Source: Bacteroidota bacterium
GTDB taxonomy: Bacteria; Bacteroidota; Bacteroidia; B-17B0; Aurantibacillaceae
Length of the DNA: 17,021 nucleotides
Assembly: GCA_025360565.1 (NCBI GenBank)
Contig: JANYBY010000293.1
Location: forward strand, 1 to 17,021
Reading direction: 5' to 3'
Shown piece after piece: positions 15,226-17,021 of this stretch. The translations under genes were made by a program, and so were the position numbers. Within the stretch, counting starts at the first letter, position 1. The number at the start of each line of letters is the position of its first letter. Under the pieces are notes generated by a model. That model had not been told where the DNA came from and did not search any database. It saw only the letters and a program-made list of their open reading frames with translations.

Positions 15226-16140
15226 TTAAATTAAGCCAAACCGATTTTCAAAGCCCATATTGCCTTGTGATCCACCACTATGCACAATTAAGACCTTAGC
15301 AGCCTGGTTTAATTTTCCCTTTTTTATTAAATCAAAGACCGCGAAAAATAATTTTGAGGTATAAATATGATCGAGCGCAATGGAATATTTTTTTTCGAAA
15401 TCTATTTTAAAATCAACTAACTCTTTTGCGTATTTGGCATAACCTCCAAAATGGTAATCGTTTAAAATTGTTGAATGGTTTAAATTTTTATCATCGAATA
15501 AATTAATCTTTTCGGAATTAAAAACTTCAAACCATTTGTTAGCTTCATCGATTAATTTATTTTCTCCTTTTAAAACTGAGACTCCGATTATTTTTTGTGT
15601 GGGACCGGAAGAAATTTTAATTCCCGAAAAAGTAGCTGCTGTACCGCAGGCGCAAAAAACATGATCGTATTTTTTTAAGTCATCAGATAATATTTCGGTG
15701 CATCCTTTAACGCCTTCATAGTTAGAGCCGCCTTCGGGGATCAGATAAAAATTGCCATACAATGGTTTCAGTTCATCAAGAATATTTTCTTCGGTTTTAT
15801 CCCTGTACTTTTCGCGCGAAATAAAATGCAGTTTCATTCCGCACTTTAAAGCAAATTGCAAGGTGGGTGATTGTTCTACAACCCCTTCTTCACCGCGAAT
15901 AATGCCGATGGAAGAAAACCCGAATTCCTTACCAGCCGCGGCAGTTGAATAAACGTGATTTGAATGCGCCCCGCCAAACGTGAGAATGGTATTTAAACCG
16001 AGGCTTTTTGCCTTTTGTAAATTGTATTTTAATTTGAAATATTTATTGCCGCCGTGATGAGGGTGGATGAGATCGAGACGAAGGACATCGATACCATGGT
16101 TAAGGTAATGGATGGATTCAACCCGTGGATTATATTCCAT
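15226..16140 (-). CDS. ACC deaminase / D-cysteine desulfhydrase family PLP enzyme
   Basis: The 304-residue cytosolic enzyme belongs to the fold-type II PLP family that includes 1-aminocyclopropane-1-carboxylate deaminase and D-cysteine desulfhydrase. The likely PLP lysine is Lys33 in HGGNKYFKLKYNL. Substrate-binding residues lie in FGGAHSNHVYSTAAAG (55-70), the phosphate-binding loop is CGTAATFSG (165-173), and the C-terminal GGSQG closes the fold. At ~304 residues it is shorter than classic ACC deaminases (~340) and matches the short 'PLP-dependent/ACC deaminase' form common in Bacteroidota. The true substrate cannot be decided; D-cysteine or another small D-amino acid is as likely as ACC. 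It lies 36 nt downstream of a 52-codon gene and is probably in one unit with it and pepT. Confidence 0.85.
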   Translation of the reverse strand: MEYNPRVESIHYLNHGIDVLRLDLIHPHHGGNKYFKLKYNLQKAKSLGLNTILTFGGAHSNHVYSTAAAGKEFGFSSIGIIRGEEGVVEQSPTLQFALKCGMKLHFISREKYRDKTEENILDELKPLYGNFYLIPEGGSNYEGVKGCTEILSDDLKKYDHVFCACGTAATFSGIKISSGPTQKIIGVSVLKGENKLIDEANKWFEVFNSEKINLFDDKNLNHSTILNDYHFGGYAKYAKELVDFKIDFEKKYSIALDHIYTSKLFFAVFDLIKKGKLNQAAKVLIVHSGGSQGNMGFENRFGLI

Positions 16141-16141
16141 T

Positions 16142-16175
16142 ATTTACAATTTAACGATTGACCATTTACAATTGG
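16142..16175. repeat. short direct repeat in spacer
   Basis: ATTTACAATT occurs twice in 34 nt (16142-16151 and 16164-16173), with a related AACGATTGAC between. Such ATTTACAATT strings are common filler between Bacteroidota genes; a function is not evident. Confidence 0.4.
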
Positions 16176-16176
16176 A

Positions 16177-16335
16177 TTACGCTTTTTTAGTTCTTTTTGT
16201 TAGCGCCAAATATTTCTTTTTCATTTCTGAATTAGAAACAGTGCGCTTGTTTTCAATATCATCTAACGCGCGTTCGATAGATTTTTGAATTTCAATCGGG
16301 TAATCCTTAATATTTAAATTTTCAAATTGCTTCAT
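16177..16335 (-). CDS. 52-residue charged protein, antitoxin-like
   Basis: ATG 16335 to TAA 16177 encodes a 52-residue basic, helical protein (IEIQKSIERALDDIENKRT, VSNSEMKKKYLALTKRTKKA). The layout 'helix - ALDDIENKRT - VSxSEMKKKY' resembles the C-terminal half of small type II antitoxins of the form 'AIxDIxxGRxxSHEEVxKKxxKW', but no toxin gene is beside it. It begins 7 nt after the pepT stop on the same strand, so it is very likely translated from the pepT transcript. The family is not certain. Confidence 0.55.
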   Translation of the reverse strand: MKQFENLNIKDYPIEIQKSIERALDDIENKRTVSNSEMKKKYLALTKRTKKA

Positions 16336-16342
16336 ATTCCAT

Positions 16343-17021
16343 TTAACTTTTCTCTTCCCAAATATTCACCAAATGCACAATGGTTTCGGTTGCCTTTTGC
16401 ATATCAAACACACTCACCCATTCTTGTTTGCTGTGAAAGGCGTGTTCGCCGGCATAAATATTTGGGCAGGGCAATCCCATGAACGATAAACGCGAACCAT
16501 CGGTTCCTCCTCGAATGCTTGATAACACAGCCTTTACCCCTGTTCTGTTAATGGCTTCAACCGCATGCTCCACCACATGATAGCAAGTATCTAAAACATC
16601 TTTCATGTTGCGGTATTGTTCCGTTACTTTCCATTCGTAACTGCATTTACTATAATTCGTCAATACGGAAACCGTTATGTTTCGTAATTCTTCTTCCAGC
16701 TTTAAAAGAGTCGCAGTATCAAACGCGCGAATAATAAATTTTATTTCAACTTGTTCCAAGCCCCCGTTAATGGCTGTTGGGTGAATAAAAGGCTGTTTCT
16801 TTTCGGTGGTTTCGGGAGTTTTGTCTTTTGGAATTTTATTGATTATTTCGGAAGCGATCTTAATGGCATGCTGCATTTTATCCTTGGCAAAACCCGGATG
16901 TGTTGAAAAACCTTTAATGATAATGCTTACGCCATCGGCACTGAATGTTTCGTTCTCAATATGGCCCAGCGTTTCACCATCCATAGTATAACCAAAATCA
17001 GCGCCTAATTTTTTTATGTTC
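16343..17021 (-). CDS. pepT: peptidase T (tripeptide aminopeptidase), C-terminal part
   Basis: The frame is open to the window edge (NIKKLGADFGYT precedes the Met at 16984), so this is the C-terminal ~225 residues of an enzyme that is usually ~410 long. PepT is a cytosolic M20 metallopeptidase that removes the N-terminal residue from tripeptides. The visible part covers the lid/dimerisation domain (YTMDGETLGHIENETF, THPGFAKDKM, IIRAFD) and the end of the catalytic domain (IRGGTDGSRLSFMGLPCPNIYAGEHAFHSKQEWV), with the His of EHAFHSK as the expected zinc ligand. The other zinc ligands lie outside the window. A 52-codon gene follows 7 nt after the stop. Confidence 0.94.
   Translation of the reverse strand, partial: NIKKLGADFGYTMDGETLGHIENETFSADGVSIIIKGFSTHPGFAKDKMQHAIKIASEIINKIPKDKTPETTEKKQPFIHPTAINGGLEQVEIKFIIRAFDTATLLKLEEELRNITVSVLTNYSKCSYEWKVTEQYRNMKDVLDTCYHVVEHAVEAINRTGVKAVLSSIRGGTDGSRLSFMGLPCPNIYAGEHAFHSKQEWVSVFDMQKATETIVHLVNIWEEKS

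Overview
The window is chromosomal DNA from a low-GC member of the Bacteroidota, probably a gliding-type or T9SS-bearing lineage near Flavobacteriia/Sphingobacteriia. The evidence is direct: an outer-membrane barrel of the TonB-receptor type, a secreted protein with a type A T9SS sorting domain, the gliding lipoprotein GldH next to a PSP1/RicT gene, and -7 promoter boxes of the Bacteroidota form TAnnTTTG. No rRNA, tRNA, CRISPR array, insertion sequence or phage gene was seen.

Layout. Bases 1-5160 read rightward: the end of a TonB-receptor-like barrel, folB (dihydroneopterin aldolase), a nested palindromic repeat, thiL (thiamine-phosphate kinase) and a large T9SS-exported protein with three 73-residue Ig-like repeats, closed by a hairpin terminator. 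Bases 5207-6128 read leftward: a DUF922-type putative protease gene broken by a nonsense codon and a frameshift, and a small exported protein. Bases 6129-6705 hold a possible degraded ORF, a 12-bp perfect inverted repeat and a regulatory site. Bases 6706-11391 form the most interesting block: a YitT-family membrane protein plus a small membrane protein (+), a histidine kinase and OmpR-type response regulator (-), and a second YitT paralog (+). Bases 11431-17021 read leftward: a TPR protein with a coiled-coil tail, ricT-gldH, a GC-rich REP-like element, an ACC deaminase/D-cysteine desulfhydrase-like enzyme, a 52-residue protein and the end of pepT (peptidase T).

How the genes may work together. 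Both yitT paralogs carry the same promoter layout: two TTTAAT half-sites with an 11-nt period, and a TATTATTG -7 box starting exactly 27 nt after the start of the downstream half-site. Such direct repeats are the usual target of OmpR/PhoB-family dimers, and an OmpR-type regulator with its kinase lies between the two genes. I infer a small regulon in which this two-component system controls both YitT proteins and the co-transcribed membrane protein, and possibly itself through the shared divergent region. The signal and the transported substrate cannot be read from the sequence.

Several starts (folB, thiL, the response regulator) sit 2-4 nt after a -7-like box, with in-frame stops just upstream that force the start, so their mRNAs may be leaderless or nearly so.
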